A model generated the notes under the pieces. It was not told where the DNA came from and ran no database searches. It worked only from the letters and a program-made list of their open reading frames with translations. Shown here piece after piece: positions 35,583 to 44,302 of a stretch of 64,000 nucleotides of DNA (position 1 is the first letter of the stretch; each line of letters begins with the position of its first letter). Made by a program: the position numbers and the translations under genes. This DNA is from Halobiforma lacisalsi AJ5. Its GTDB lineage: Archaea; Halobacteriota; Halobacteria; Halobacteriales; Natrialbaceae. Where the stretch lies: assembly GCF_000226975.2 (NCBI RefSeq), contig NZ_CP019285.1, positions 3,472,001 to 3,536,000 on the forward strand, given 5' to 3'.

Positions 35583-36983
35583 TCAGGCCGCGGGCTCCTC
35601 CGAGAGGTCGACGCTCTCGGCTTCGACCTGGACGAGGTACGCCCGGTCGTCCTCGTACTCGGCGACGATCTCTACGGCGTCTTTCGTACCGATTCGGTTG
35701 AGCGCCCAGGCCGCGCTGGCGCGGACGCGGTCCGCTTCGTCGTCCTCGAGGACGTCCGCTAGCGGCTCGATGGCGCGGGTGTCGCCGATCAGACCGAGCG
35801 CGCGGGCGGCCCAGCTTCGAACGTCGGGGTTCTCCGCGACCAACTGTTCGGCCAGCGGCTGGACGGCCTCCTCCGCACCGATTTCACCGAGCGCGCGGAA
35901 CGCCGGCTTCTGGAGGTCGGGGTTGGAGTCGACGTAGTCGACCAGAGCATCGACGACCTGGTCGTCGGCGACGCCGATCTTGCCGAGAATGCGGATCGCG
36001 GCCTGGTCGCGGCGGCCGGCCTTCTGGACCATCGGCTCGATCGCCTCCTCGGGGCCCATGCGCTCGAGAGCCTCGAGGCAGTGTTCCTCCATGAATTCGG
36101 AGCCCAGCGAGTCGTAGGCCAGCAGGATCTGGTCGACGTTGCCGCGTTTCTCGTGGACCTTGAGCGCGTGCCACTCCGGCGGGAAGTCCTTGACGTGATC
36201 GAGGACGTCGTAGAACCCCTCGCGGCGGAGCTGTTCGCGGACCTCGAGGTCGGTCCACTCGGTCGCGTCGTCGACCGCGCTCTCGTAGTCGTCGGTCGCC
36301 TCGAGCAGGCCGGCGATCGTCTCGGCGTCCTCGTCCGGATCGAGGTCGGCGTCCTCGACGGCGTCCGTGGCGTCCTCGAGGGTCGCAGCGAGGTCGTCGG
36401 GGACGGTCTTCTCCTCGTCGCCCTTCTCCCCGAGTTCCGCGCCGCTTGCGGGCTCTAGGTCCTCGGGGAGCGACACCGAACTGCCCAGCAGGTCGTTCAG
36501 TTCGGCGAGGAAGGCGTCGGTCGCCTCGATCAGTTCCTCGTCGCCCTCGACCGTCCAGCGGGTGCCCGTGATCGTCCCGCTGACGCCGTCGATCTCGCCG
36601 ACGACGTCCTCGGCGTAGGGCCCGCGCTGGTCCTCGAGGTCGTCCTCGAGGTCGCCCAGGTCGCTCTCGATGTCGTCGTAGCGGTCCTGCAGTTCCTCCT
36701 CGGGTGCGGGTTCGTCGTCCTCGTCCTCGTCTTCGTCTTCCTCTTCGGTTTCCGGCGGGTCGGGAATCTCGACGTCCTCGAGTTCCTCGCGGAACGCGTC
36801 GAGGTCGGCCTCGACGACGTCCAGATCGTCCTCGGTCTCGGCGGCCTCGAGGTCGGCCTCGAGGTCCTCGAGGTCGCTCTCGAAGCGCTCGAGGCGGTCC
36901 CGGATCGCCTCGAGGTCGCGGTCGCGGTCGCGGTCGACCGACTCGGTCCCGTTCTCGTCATCGTTCCCCTCGTCTTCGCTCAT
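35583..36983 (-). CDS. HEAT-repeat protein with acidic coiled-coil N-terminus
   Basis: The 466-aa protein has an N-terminal coiled coil (LERFESDLEDLEADLEAAE), a long acidic segment (EEEDEDEDEDDEPAPEE), a middle helical domain and C-terminal HEAT-like repeats (about 275-450), for example RDQAAIRILGKIGVADDQVV, QKPAFRALGEIGAEEAVQPL, RSWAARALGLIGDTRAIEPL and RASAAWALNRIGTKDAVEIV. HEAT repeats bind partner proteins or phycobilin-like cofactors. No enzymatic motif is seen. A structural or scaffolding role in the cytoplasm is likely. It is a single gene. Confidence 0.85.
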   Translation of the reverse strand: MSEDEGNDDENGTESVDRDRDRDLEAIRDRLERFESDLEDLEADLEAAETEDDLDVVEADLDAFREELEDVEIPDPPETEEEDEDEDEDDEPAPEEELQDRYDDIESDLGDLEDDLEDQRGPYAEDVVGEIDGVSGTITGTRWTVEGDEELIEATDAFLAELNDLLGSSVSLPEDLEPASGAELGEKGDEEKTVPDDLAATLEDATDAVEDADLDPDEDAETIAGLLEATDDYESAVDDATEWTDLEVREQLRREGFYDVLDHVKDFPPEWHALKVHEKRGNVDQILLAYDSLGSEFMEEHCLEALERMGPEEAIEPMVQKAGRRDQAAIRILGKIGVADDQVVDALVDYVDSNPDLQKPAFRALGEIGAEEAVQPLAEQLVAENPDVRSWAARALGLIGDTRAIEPLADVLEDDEADRVRASAAWALNRIGTKDAVEIVAEYEDDRAYLVQVEAESVDLSEEPAA

Positions 36984-37055
36984 GGTACCACCGTCGCTGG
37001 GAGACGACGCCGACGCGTGACAGAGTCCATACGCTACGGTCGTGGCAGGATCGCC

Positions 37056-37784
37056 CTAAGCGTTTCCATGCGCGTCGAGTTCGGCGGGGCGCGGATCGGT
37101 ACGCCAGTAGAACCAGGGGCTCAGCGTCATGTAGGCAAGTCCCAGCAGGAGCAACGCGAAAGGGAACGACCGGTCCGCGAACTCGGGGACGACCACGGCC
37201 AGGACGTGGACGACGCCCATGATCCCCGCGTCGCGGGCCAGCAGATCCGGGTAGGTGATCCGCGAGACCATCAGGTAACAGAACGCGCCCGTGATCGCGA
37301 GGACGAGCCAGGCGTCGGCGACCCGCGCGAGGATGGCGGCCCCGAGGATCGTCGCCGCCAGCGTGGTCTGGATCCCCTCCGTGTAGTTGGCCGCCGTGTC
37401 GTAGGCGGTGTACATCCCCAGGCGGGTGACCGCCGTCGCGACGAACAGCGCACAGACGGCGGTTACGAGCGCCAACTCGAGGGTGACCCCGCCGTCGAAG
37501 CCGATGCCGAACCCGTCGGTCACCACGACGAACGCGAGGACGGCGGGCGCGACCGCGAAGGAGGCGACGTCGGCCAGCGAGTCGAGATAGGGGCCGGCCT
37601 CGGTGCCGCCGTAGCGCCGCGCGAGAATGCCGTCCAGCCCGTCGGCGACCGCAGCGAGCAGGATCAACCGGGCCGCGAGATCGATGTCGACGAAGGCGAT
37701 GACGGTCGCGACGAACCCCAGGGCGGCGTTGGCGACCGTCACCCCGTCGGCGACGCCCAACCGGCCGACGAACCGCGGGAGCAT
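37056..37784 (-). CDS. pssA: Archaetidylserine synthase (CDP-alcohol PTase)
   Basis: The 242-aa membrane enzyme has the CDP-alcohol phosphatidyltransferase motif as DGLDGILARRYGGTEAGPYLDSLADVASF. The usual eight residues between AR and G are seven here. About seven hydrophobic helices surround it. It transfers serine to CDP-archaeol. In Haloferax, PssA and PssD are needed for archaeosortase-dependent lipid anchoring of PGF-CTERM proteins, one of which is encoded at 13017-14390. It lies in no obvious operon. Confidence 0.85.
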   Translation of the reverse strand: MLPRFVGRLGVADGVTVANAALGFVATVIAFVDIDLAARLILLAAVADGLDGILARRYGGTEAGPYLDSLADVASFAVAPAVLAFVVVTDGFGIGFDGGVTLELALVTAVCALFVATAVTRLGMYTAYDTAANYTEGIQTTLAATILGAAILARVADAWLVLAITGAFCYLMVSRITYPDLLARDAGIMGVVHVLAVVVPEFADRSFPFALLLLGLAYMTLSPWFYWRTDPRPAELDAHGNA

Positions 37785-37975
37785 ACTCGCGGATTCGGCG
37801 GGCGGGTGCCTTACGTGTTTTCGTTTCGCCCGTGTCTGGAGGGGGTTCGGGGGGGAGAGACTCGAGGGGAGGAACGCGAGTCAGGTAACGGTAACGCGTG
37901 TGCTGGCGCGATCACGAAATCGAGCTGCTTCCGCGAACCGGGCCGGTTATATTGCGCCTCTGCTAACGATTTCGC

Positions 37976-38416
37976 ATGAACCGGCGCGTCTATCTCGCGG
38001 CCGTCGGCACCGCCGCCACGAGCGGGCTGGCGGGGTGTACGTCCGCTCTCGGAATCCTCGAGGACGAGGGCTGTGATGGAGAGGCGTGTGACATCGGGAT
38101 GACCAGGAACGCGTTCGTCCCCGAGGAGTACGAGGTACGCGTCGGCGACACCGTCGTCTGGAAGAACACGAGCGGTGCCGATCACACGGTCACGGCGCGT
38201 GAGGGGACGCTCCCGGACGGGGCCGAGTACTTCTCGACGGGCGATTTCGAGGACGAAGACGCCGCCTACGACGCGTGGTTCGACGACCGCGGTGGACGGC
38301 TCGGGACCCGCCAGACGTTCGAGCACACGTTTACGGTGCCGGGCGAGTACACGTACGTCTGTATTCCGCACGAACGCGCCGGAATGGTCGGGACGATCGT
38401 CGTGACCGACGACTGA
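37976..38416 (+). CDS. Halocyanin-type blue copper lipoprotein
   Basis: The 146-aa protein has a signal ending at lipobox GLAGC (Cys21), then a plastocyanin domain. Copper ligands are His in GADHTVTA, Cys and His in YVCIPHERAGM, and the axial Met in the same segment, the full type I set. It carries electrons on the outer face of the membrane, probably to a terminal oxidase. It is a single gene. A related domain with a changed axial ligand is encoded at 39763-41274. Confidence 0.9.
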   Translation: MNRRVYLAAVGTAATSGLAGCTSALGILEDEGCDGEACDIGMTRNAFVPEEYEVRVGDTVVWKNTSGADHTVTAREGTLPDGAEYFSTGDFEDEDAAYDAWFDDRGGRLGTRQTFEHTFTVPGEYTYVCIPHERAGMVGTIVVTDD

Positions 38417-38644
38417 CGGGCTGAAGTCGATTTGCCGCCGCCTCGAGACGTCTGCACCACGTCTCGAGCGTCGCATCCACCCAGCTACTCCCGCGAACGC
38501 TCAGCCTTCTCGCGAGCGATCCGTTTTCCATCAGTTCCGTTCGGGGCTACCGTAACATCCCCGGACGGGATCTCTCAGTTCGGTTTTCGACACCGTCCAG
38601 CCACGGTACTCGTCACGACAGACTTTTCACCACCAAAAGATACC

Positions 38645-38656
38645 ACCTAGTTGTAT
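38645..38656. promoter_or_regulatory. Thi4 start-overlapping 12-bp motif
   Basis: ACCTAGTTGTAT overlaps the thi4 ATG. Its reverse complement ATACAACTAGGT occurs at 42265-42276, six bases before the ATG of another gene. A shared element at two starts could be a regulator site, ThiR being a candidate for thi4. Confidence 0.35.
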
Positions 38657-39584
38657 GAGCGACTTCGATCAGTTCAGTCAGGTCGGCGAAGCCGACGTAA
38701 CGCGTGCCATCGGACAGGAGTGGACCGAGGAGTTCATGGACTTCTCGGACTCGGACGTCATCATCGTCGGCGGGGGGCCCTCGGGGCTGACCGCGGCCAA
38801 GGAACTCTCCGAGCGCGGCGTCAAGACGATGGTCGTCGAGAAGAACAACTACCTCGGCGGCGGGTTCTGGCTCGGCGGGTTCCTGATGAACAAGGTCACC
38901 GTCCGCGACCCCGCCCAGTCGATCCTCGAGGAACTCGACGTCTCCTACAAGGAGTCCCAGGACAGCGAGGACCTCTACGTCGCGAACGGGCCCGAGGCCT
39001 GTTCCGGGCTCATCAAGGCCGCCTGTGACGCGGGCGCGAAGATGCAGAACATGACCGAGTTCACGGACATCGTCATCCGCGAGGACCACAAGGTCTCGGG
39101 GATCGTGATGAACTGGACGCCGGTCCACGCCCTGCCCCGCGAGATCACCTGCGTCGATCCGATCGCCGTCGAGGCGGACCTGGTCATCGACGCGACTGGC
39201 CACGACGCGATGGCCGTCAAGAAACTCGACGAGCGCGGGGTGCTCGACGCCCCGGGGATCGGCGACGCCGAGGCCAACGCCACCGGCATGGACCAGACGG
39301 GCGACGACAGCTACGGCGCGCCCGGCCACGACTCGCCCGGCCACGACTCGATGTGGGTCGGCAAGTCGGAGGACGCCGTCGTCGAACACACCGGCCTCGT
39401 TCACGACGGCCTGATCGCGACCGGCATGGCGACCGCGACGACCTACGGCCTGCCCCGCATGGGCCCGACCTTCGGGGCCATGCTCGTCTCGGGCAAGCGC
39501 GCGGCCCAGGAAGCCCTCGACGAACTCGAGGTCGACGCCGAACCGGTCGACATCACGTCGCGAGCGACGCCGGCCGACGACTGA
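38655..39584 (+). CDS. thi4: Thiazole synthase Thi4 (Cys-type)
   Basis: This 309-aa FAD/NAD-binding protein has the GxGxxG motif in [15 protein letters not shown] (about 34-48), [11 protein letters not shown] and the C-terminal [27 protein letters not shown]. It makes ADP-thiazole carboxylate for thiamine. Cys166 in REITCVDP matches the sulfur-donating Cys of yeast Thi4 and the essential Cys of Haloferax Thi4, so it is likely a suicide enzyme, not a sulfide-dependent one. The start overlaps the ACCTAGTTGTA element. ThiR, its expected repressor, is encoded at 44303-45202. Confidence 0.93.
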   Translation: MSDFDQFSQVGEADVTRAIGQEWTEEFMDFSDSDVIIVGGGPSGLTAAKELSERGVKTMVVEKNNYLGGGFWLGGFLMNKVTVRDPAQSILEELDVSYKESQDSEDLYVANGPEACSGLIKAACDAGAKMQNMTEFTDIVIREDHKVSGIVMNWTPVHALPREITCVDPIAVEADLVIDATGHDAMAVKKLDERGVLDAPGIGDAEANATGMDQTGDDSYGAPGHDSPGHDSMWVGKSEDAVVEHTGLVHDGLIATGMATATTYGLPRMGPTFGAMLVSGKRAAQEALDELEVDAEPVDITSRATPADD

Positions 39585-39742
39585 AACGAGCGATCGCCAG
39601 CCCACCGCTTTCGTCCGCAATTCGCCGGTTCACGCGGACCGCGACCGAAACCTTTCTGCGGACGGCGTCGAAAGCGATCCTACGCTGACTCGTTCTATCG
39701 GCTCTGCCCAGTTCGTGGGAACGACCGAAACCCATACTACTT

Positions 39743-39760
39743 TTTTAGGCTGACCTAAAA
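39743..39760. promoter_or_regulatory. DtxR/IdeR-like iron box
   Basis: TTTTAGGCTGACCTAAAA has a 7-bp perfect inverted repeat (TTTTAGG / CCTAAAA) around CTGA. It matches the TTAGG-N-CCTAA core of DtxR/IdeR boxes. It lies 2 bp before the ATG at 39763, with a TATA-like CCATACTAC at 39731-39739, so it would cover the start of a leaderless transcript and block it when metal is present. Confidence 0.7.
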
Positions 39761-39762
39761 CT

Positions 39763-41274
39763 ATGCCAACGAGACGGAACGTACTGGCGGTCGCCGCAGC
39801 GGTAACGGGGACGAGCATCGCGGGCTGTACCGACGACTCCGGCGCGGAAGCGGCCGAGGAGAGTCCCGACGAGGAGGACGACGATGACGGGACCGAGGAC
39901 GCCCTCGGTGCCGAACTCGGGGTTGCGGCCGAGTGGAACGCCATCCGGTCGCGCGTCGACGACGCGCTCGCGCTGGGGATCGCCGAGGAGTTCTCGGTCG
40001 GCGCGGCCGTCACGGGCGACACGCTCGCCCGGTTCGAGGCCGCGACCGACGAGTGGGGCGCACACGAGCAACTCGAGGAGACCGACCACGACGCCTACGA
40101 GGAGTTCGAGGAGGCCCTCGAGGAACTGCGACTCGAGGCCCTCGACGAGGAGGACCTCGAGCGCGCCCACACGGAGGCCGAAATCGCCGACGAACAGCTC
40201 CGGGAGGCACAGCGACAGCGCCTCTCACACCGGAACGCCCTGGCGTTCGACATGGGGCTGTTCGCTGCACGGATCGCCGACGTGGCGACGCTCGGAATCG
40301 CGGGTGAGTTCGACGGGGCGGCGGAGATCGCCCACGAGACCGACGAGCGCTGGGAGAACTCGATCGTCCACGACGAGGTCAGCGCGGCCGACGGGGACCT
40401 GTACGCCGCCTTCGAGGGCGAACTCCCCGGACTCGAGGAGGCCGCAGAGGACGAGGACCTCGAGGCGCTCGAGGAGGGTGCCGACGCCGCGATCACGGCC
40501 GCGTTCGACGCGGCGTACGTCCTCTCGGAGGACGACGCGGCGGCCCACGCGGCCACCCTCTCGGCGATGCAGGCACGCGCCTGGGACGCGGCGGTTCTCG
40601 CCTCGCTCGAGGGGGTCGAGCCGGAAACGGCCGCCGACGTCGCCCGCGGGGCCCTCGCCCGGTTCGAAGCCTCCCGCGCCCACGACGCCGTCGGGGCGGC
40701 CGACCACGACACCTACGAGGCCTTCGAGGGCGAACTCGAGGCCGTTGCAGACGCCCTGTCGGCCGACGAGGGCGTCGACGAGGCGATGGCCGAGTTCGCC
40801 GACGCCGCGTTGCGGGCACAGTTCGCCGTCGCCGGTGCGCTCGAGAAGGCACCGGGCGACGGCGGCGGTCACGACGGCGAGCACGGCCACGGCGATCACG
40901 ACGATCTCGAGGGTGGCCCGAACGTCGTGGAGGGCGTCCCAGACGACGCCGACCACGTCGTGGAGATGCACGCCGCGAGCTTCGAACCCGAGGAACTGAC
41001 GATCGAGGCCGGCGAGACCGTCGCCTTCGAACACGTGGAGGGCGAACCCCACACCGTCACGGCCTACGAGGACGGGGTTCCGGACGGGGCCGCCTACTGG
41101 GCGTCGGGCGGCTTCGAGGACGAGGACGCGGCCCGCGAGGGCTGGAAAGACGGCCGCGGGGCCGTCGTCTCGGGGCAGTCGTACGTCCGGACGTTCGAGG
41201 CCACGGGTACCCACGAGTTCTGCTGTATCCCCCACGAGGCCGCCGGCCACGTCGGACGGGTCGACGTGGAGTAA
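39763..41274 (+). CDS. DUF5059-like lipoprotein with plastocyanin domain
   Basis: The 503-aa protein has a lipobox (GTSIAGC, Cys23), an acidic linker, three alpha-helical repeats of the ARFEA...HDA...YEAFEGEL type (about 75-355), a His-rich linker (GGGHDGEHGHGDHDD) and a C-terminal plastocyanin domain (about 390-503). Copper ligands are His in GEPHTVTA and Cys/His in FCCIPHEAAG; the axial Met is His (AAGHVG). It is exposed at the outer membrane face. An iron box at its promoter suggests expression when iron is scarce. Role: electron transfer or metal capture, unproven. Confidence 0.8.
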   Translation: MPTRRNVLAVAAAVTGTSIAGCTDDSGAEAAEESPDEEDDDDGTEDALGAELGVAAEWNAIRSRVDDALALGIAEEFSVGAAVTGDTLARFEAATDEWGAHEQLEETDHDAYEEFEEALEELRLEALDEEDLERAHTEAEIADEQLREAQRQRLSHRNALAFDMGLFAARIADVATLGIAGEFDGAAEIAHETDERWENSIVHDEVSAADGDLYAAFEGELPGLEEAAEDEDLEALEEGADAAITAAFDAAYVLSEDDAAAHAATLSAMQARAWDAAVLASLEGVEPETAADVARGALARFEASRAHDAVGAADHDTYEAFEGELEAVADALSADEGVDEAMAEFADAALRAQFAVAGALEKAPGDGGGHDGEHGHGDHDDLEGGPNVVEGVPDDADHVVEMHAASFEPEELTIEAGETVAFEHVEGEPHTVTAYEDGVPDGAAYWASGGFEDEDAAREGWKDGRGAVVSGQSYVRTFEATGTHEFCCIPHEAAGHVGRVDVE

Positions 41275-41333
41275 CGCCGCCAGTACGGTCGCGAACCCAC
41301 ACCGTTTTCGCGGTTCGAACGTAGCCCTCCTGC

Positions 41334-42224
41334 ATGAAGATCGTCGTCACCGGTGCGACCGGCGGCGCTGGCAGTTGGATCGTCGACCACTTCGCGATCG
41401 AGGGCCACGAGGTTCTCGGACTCGACCTCGAGCGGCCGGCGGGCGAGCACGAGAACGCCTCTTTCCTCGCGGTGGACCTCGCCGAGCAGGGGCAGGCCTG
41501 GGAGGCCATCCTCGCGCACGATCCCGACGCCGTAGTCCACGCCGCGGGAATTCCCCGCATGGGCGAGACGACGGGGACGGAGACGTTCCTGACCAACGTC
41601 GAGACGGCCTACCACGTCTTCGAGGCCGCGGGCCGGGCCGGCGCGGACGTGGTCTGGACCTCGAGCGAGAGCCTCTACGGAACGGCCTTCGCCGCGGAGC
41701 CGTTCCTTCCCGACTATCTCCCGATCGACGAGGCCCACCCCCAGCGACCCGAGGACGGCTACGGGACCTCGAAGCTCGTCGGCGAGGAACTCGCCGCGAA
41801 GACGGTCCGGAAACACGGCATCTCGGTCGCCTCGATCCGCCCGTCGTGGATCCAGTACCCTGGGGAGTACCACACCGCGGACGAACGGGAGGCGTTCGAC
41901 CCCGAAACGGCCGACCCCGCCGGCCACTTCTGGTCGTACGTCGACGTCCGCGACGTCGTCTCGATCGTCGAGGCCGCCCTCGAGGCCGACGTCGACGGCC
42001 ACGAGGCCTACCACGCGATGGCCGCGGAGAACTACCTCGGGCGGCCGACCACCGAGACGATCGAGGCCGCCTTCGGCGACCTCCCCGAGGACTGCGCCCT
42101 CGAGGGCGAGGAGTCGGCGTTCTCGACGGCGAAAGCGCGCCGTGACCTCGGCTGGGAGCCCGCCCACTCCTGGCGGGACGCCGAGACGGCGGCCGTCGAC
42201 GGTCCGGCGTTTCTCGCGGACTGA
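41334..42224 (+). CDS. NAD-dependent epimerase/dehydratase (extended SDR)
   Basis: The 296-aa protein starts MKIVVTGATGGAGSWIVDHF with the NAD-binding GxxGxxG. WTSSESLYGTAF carries the catalytic Ser, and EDGYGTSKLVGEEL gives the YxxxK motif. HFWSYVDVRDVVSIVEAALE is typical of UDP-sugar epimerases and related extended SDRs. It oxidises or epimerises a sugar nucleotide or similar metabolite in the cytoplasm. It stands 59 bp after the iron-box lipoprotein gene; a shared transcript is possible but not needed. Substrate unknown. Confidence 0.9.
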   Translation: MKIVVTGATGGAGSWIVDHFAIEGHEVLGLDLERPAGEHENASFLAVDLAEQGQAWEAILAHDPDAVVHAAGIPRMGETTGTETFLTNVETAYHVFEAAGRAGADVVWTSSESLYGTAFAAEPFLPDYLPIDEAHPQRPEDGYGTSKLVGEELAAKTVRKHGISVASIRPSWIQYPGEYHTADEREAFDPETADPAGHFWSYVDVRDVVSIVEAALEADVDGHEAYHAMAAENYLGRPTTETIEAAFGDLPEDCALEGEESAFSTAKARRDLGWEPAHSWRDAETAAVDGPAFLAD

Positions 42225-42264
42225 TTCGCGGAACCGGGCGGGACCGCAACTGATTCACCGTGTG

Positions 42265-42276
42265 ATACAACTAGGT
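42265..42276. promoter_or_regulatory. Inverted copy of the thi4 12-bp motif
   Basis: ATACAACTAGGT lies 6 bp before the ATG at 42282, in opposite orientation to the thi4 copy. It may be the operator of the downstream unknown gene. Confidence 0.3.
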
Positions 42277-42281
42277 ACTAC

Positions 42282-43088
42282 ATGGTCGATCGAGTCACGC
42301 TCTATCGCCCGAAGACCGTCGCGGACGGGGATAGCGAGCGCCCGGAGCGGGCGGGGCAGGACGGAGTCGTAGACACGGACGAGATCGCGGACTGGCTCGC
42401 GGGCCGCGTCGACGCCGAGATCGAGGTCCGGGATCGGTTCCTCGAGGTTCACCGAAACGACGACCTCCCGGAGCGGTTCGCCGCCGCTCGGATCACCTCG
42501 CCGTACGACCGCGAGACGGGCAACACGATGCTCGGGACGATCCGGTACGAGGAACGCGCCCTCGAGAACCCCGAACGGGCGGGCGGCGTCCTCTACGACG
42601 GCGTCGCCGTCCAGCGGGCGCTCAACAGCGCCCTCCCGGACGGGGAACGCGGCCTCGAGCGGTTGCACGTCCCGATTCTGGACCGGGCGATCGGCACCTG
42701 GGGGGACCACGACGGCCGCTGGCACAAGCGGGTGAACGTGCTCGGTCAACCCGCGCTCGTGTCGGTGCCCGGGCTCTACGAGGCGCCGGCAAAGCCCGAG
42801 GAGTACTACCAGGAAAAGCAACGTCACGCCCTCCTCTCGGGCGATACGCCGCCCCGGGAGGTCCTCGAGAACCAGGTCGACGGCGAGTTCCTGATCGAGG
42901 ACGATCCGCGGACCACCGACGCCCTGAAGGGGTACGTCCTGCAGGCGTACCACTACCTCGAGACGGGAGAGGCCTTTTGCGAACGGGAGGAATGCCGGCT
43001 CTACAACGCCCACTACCACGAGGACCTGATCCGCGCGCAACTGTCCGAGCCGGAGTTCTGTGCCGAACACGCGCGGCTGTACGAGTAG
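42282..43088 (+). CDS. Unknown protein with C-terminal Cys/His cluster
   Basis: The 268-aa cytoplasmic protein contains YRPKTVADGDSER, SPYDRETGNTMLGTIRYEER, IGTWGDHDGRWHKRVNVLGQ and PGLYEAPAKPEEYYQ. Its C-terminus CEREECRLYNAHYHEDLIRA ... EFCAEHARLY has a Cys/His arrangement suited to zinc, reminiscent of archaeal metallopeptidase-like proteins (I think of DUF6775), but no HExxH is visible. I cannot assign function. It shares a 12-bp promoter motif with thi4. Confidence 0.7.
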   Translation: MVDRVTLYRPKTVADGDSERPERAGQDGVVDTDEIADWLAGRVDAEIEVRDRFLEVHRNDDLPERFAAARITSPYDRETGNTMLGTIRYEERALENPERAGGVLYDGVAVQRALNSALPDGERGLERLHVPILDRAIGTWGDHDGRWHKRVNVLGQPALVSVPGLYEAPAKPEEYYQEKQRHALLSGDTPPREVLENQVDGEFLIEDDPRTTDALKGYVLQAYHYLETGEAFCEREECRLYNAHYHEDLIRAQLSEPEFCAEHARLYE

Positions 43089-43171
43089 CGAGCGACGCCG
43101 ATGCCGTCGGTTTCGATCAGGGAGTGCCGGAACCGGTACCCTCTTTTCTCTCAGCCGAGTCCCGACAGACG

Positions 43172-43585
43172 ATGAACGAGTGCGAGTTCACGACCGATAT
43201 CGTCGTCCGCTATCGCGATCTCGACCCGCTGGATCACGTCAACCACGCGGTCTACGCGAGCTACCTCGAGGCCGCCCGTACCGACTACCTCGAGGCGGCC
43301 CTCGACGTCGCGCCCGAGGAGATCAACTTCGTCATCGCGAACCTCGAGATCGACTACCGGCGTCCGATCGTCAAGGGCGACGATCCCGAGGTCGCGCTGT
43401 GGGTCTCCCGGCTGGGCGACTCGAGTTGTACCATGGAGTACGAGATCCGGGTCGGCAGCGAGGTCGCGGCGACCGCTGAGACGACGATGGTCCACGTCGA
43501 TCCCGACTCGAAGGGGCCGTCGCCGCTTCCCGAGGAAACGCGTGAGGCCCTCGAGATGTCCGGCGCGGTCGAGGCGTCGGCCTAG
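43172..43585 (+). CDS. Hotdog-fold acyl-CoA thioesterase
   Basis: From the ATG at 43172 the protein is 137 aa. VRYRDLDPLDHVNHAVYASYLEAARTDYL is the 4HBT motif with the catalytic Asp of DHVNH, and YRRPIVKGDDPEVALWVSRLG follows. It hydrolyses acyl-CoA thioesters in the cytoplasm. The 83-bp upstream gap allows co-transcription with the unknown gene. The ORF upstream of this ATG is noise from another frame. Confidence 0.88.
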   Translation: MNECEFTTDIVVRYRDLDPLDHVNHAVYASYLEAARTDYLEAALDVAPEEINFVIANLEIDYRRPIVKGDDPEVALWVSRLGDSSCTMEYEIRVGSEVAATAETTMVHVDPDSKGPSPLPEETREALEMSGAVEASA

Positions 43586-43615
43586 CGTCTAGCGCAGGTC
43601 AGGGTACCGTTCCTC

Positions 43616-44302
43616 TCAGGCGAGCCGGCCGCCGGTCAGCCGCACCACGCCGAAGAGGTGGCGCTCGTCGGCGACCGCGCTCGAGCGCTCCCGCAGCCGC
43701 CCGTGAGCGGCGTCGATCTTCGCGTCCAGGCGACCGGTCGGATCGTCCTCGTACCGAAGCCGAGTGGTGGGCGGGGTCGAGAGCACGACGATCGCCCGGA
43801 AGGCGGCGTTGACCGCGGGCGCGTACCACTCCCCGCCGTCGTTCCGAGCCGCGTTCGCGAGGACGACGTGGCCGTCGCCGACCATGTCACACCAGTCGTC
43901 GACCGCGCCGGCCGGGTCCTCGAGCATGCCGACGACGAACGTCGCGAGGAGGGCGTCGACGTCCTCGGCCGCGTCGAGCGGCGGTCGCGTCGCATCGCCC
44001 CGGACGACGTGGACGTTGTCGTACCCGCTCACCAGGTCGCGGGCCCGCTCGAGCACCGGGCCCGTGAAGTCGATCCCGATCACGGTCCCCTCAGGGCCGA
44101 CCGCCTCGCGGAGATAGGGCAGGTTCGCGCCGGTGCCACAGCCCATCTCGACGACCGTGTCGCCGGGCTCGAGCCGGCAGGCCGCGGCGGCCCGGCGGCG
44201 CAGGTGCGCAACGCCGGGCGTTTTCCGTGCGATCAGGTCGTAGAGGGCCGCCCAGCGGCCGTAGAACTCCCGTGCGGACTCGGGACGCTCGCTCGCGCTC
44301 AT
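43616..44302 (-). CDS. Class I SAM-dependent methyltransferase
   Basis: The 228-aa protein has motif I VVEMGCGTGANLPYL, acidic motif II VIGIDFTGPVLERAR, HVVRGDATRPPLD and VDALLATFVVGML. It resembles ubiquinone/menaquinone-like methyltransferases, so a small-molecule or lipid-quinone substrate is possible. Its ATG touches the stop of the thiR gene (TAAATG), so the two form an operon. Substrate not known. Confidence 0.87.
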   Translation of the reverse strand: MSASERPESAREFYGRWAALYDLIARKTPGVAHLRRRAAAACRLEPGDTVVEMGCGTGANLPYLREAVGPEGTVIGIDFTGPVLERARDLVSGYDNVHVVRGDATRPPLDAAEDVDALLATFVVGMLEDPAGAVDDWCDMVGDGHVVLANAARNDGGEWYAPAVNAAFRAIVVLSTPPTTRLRYEDDPTGRLDAKIDAAHGRLRERSSAVADERHLFGVVRLTGGRLA

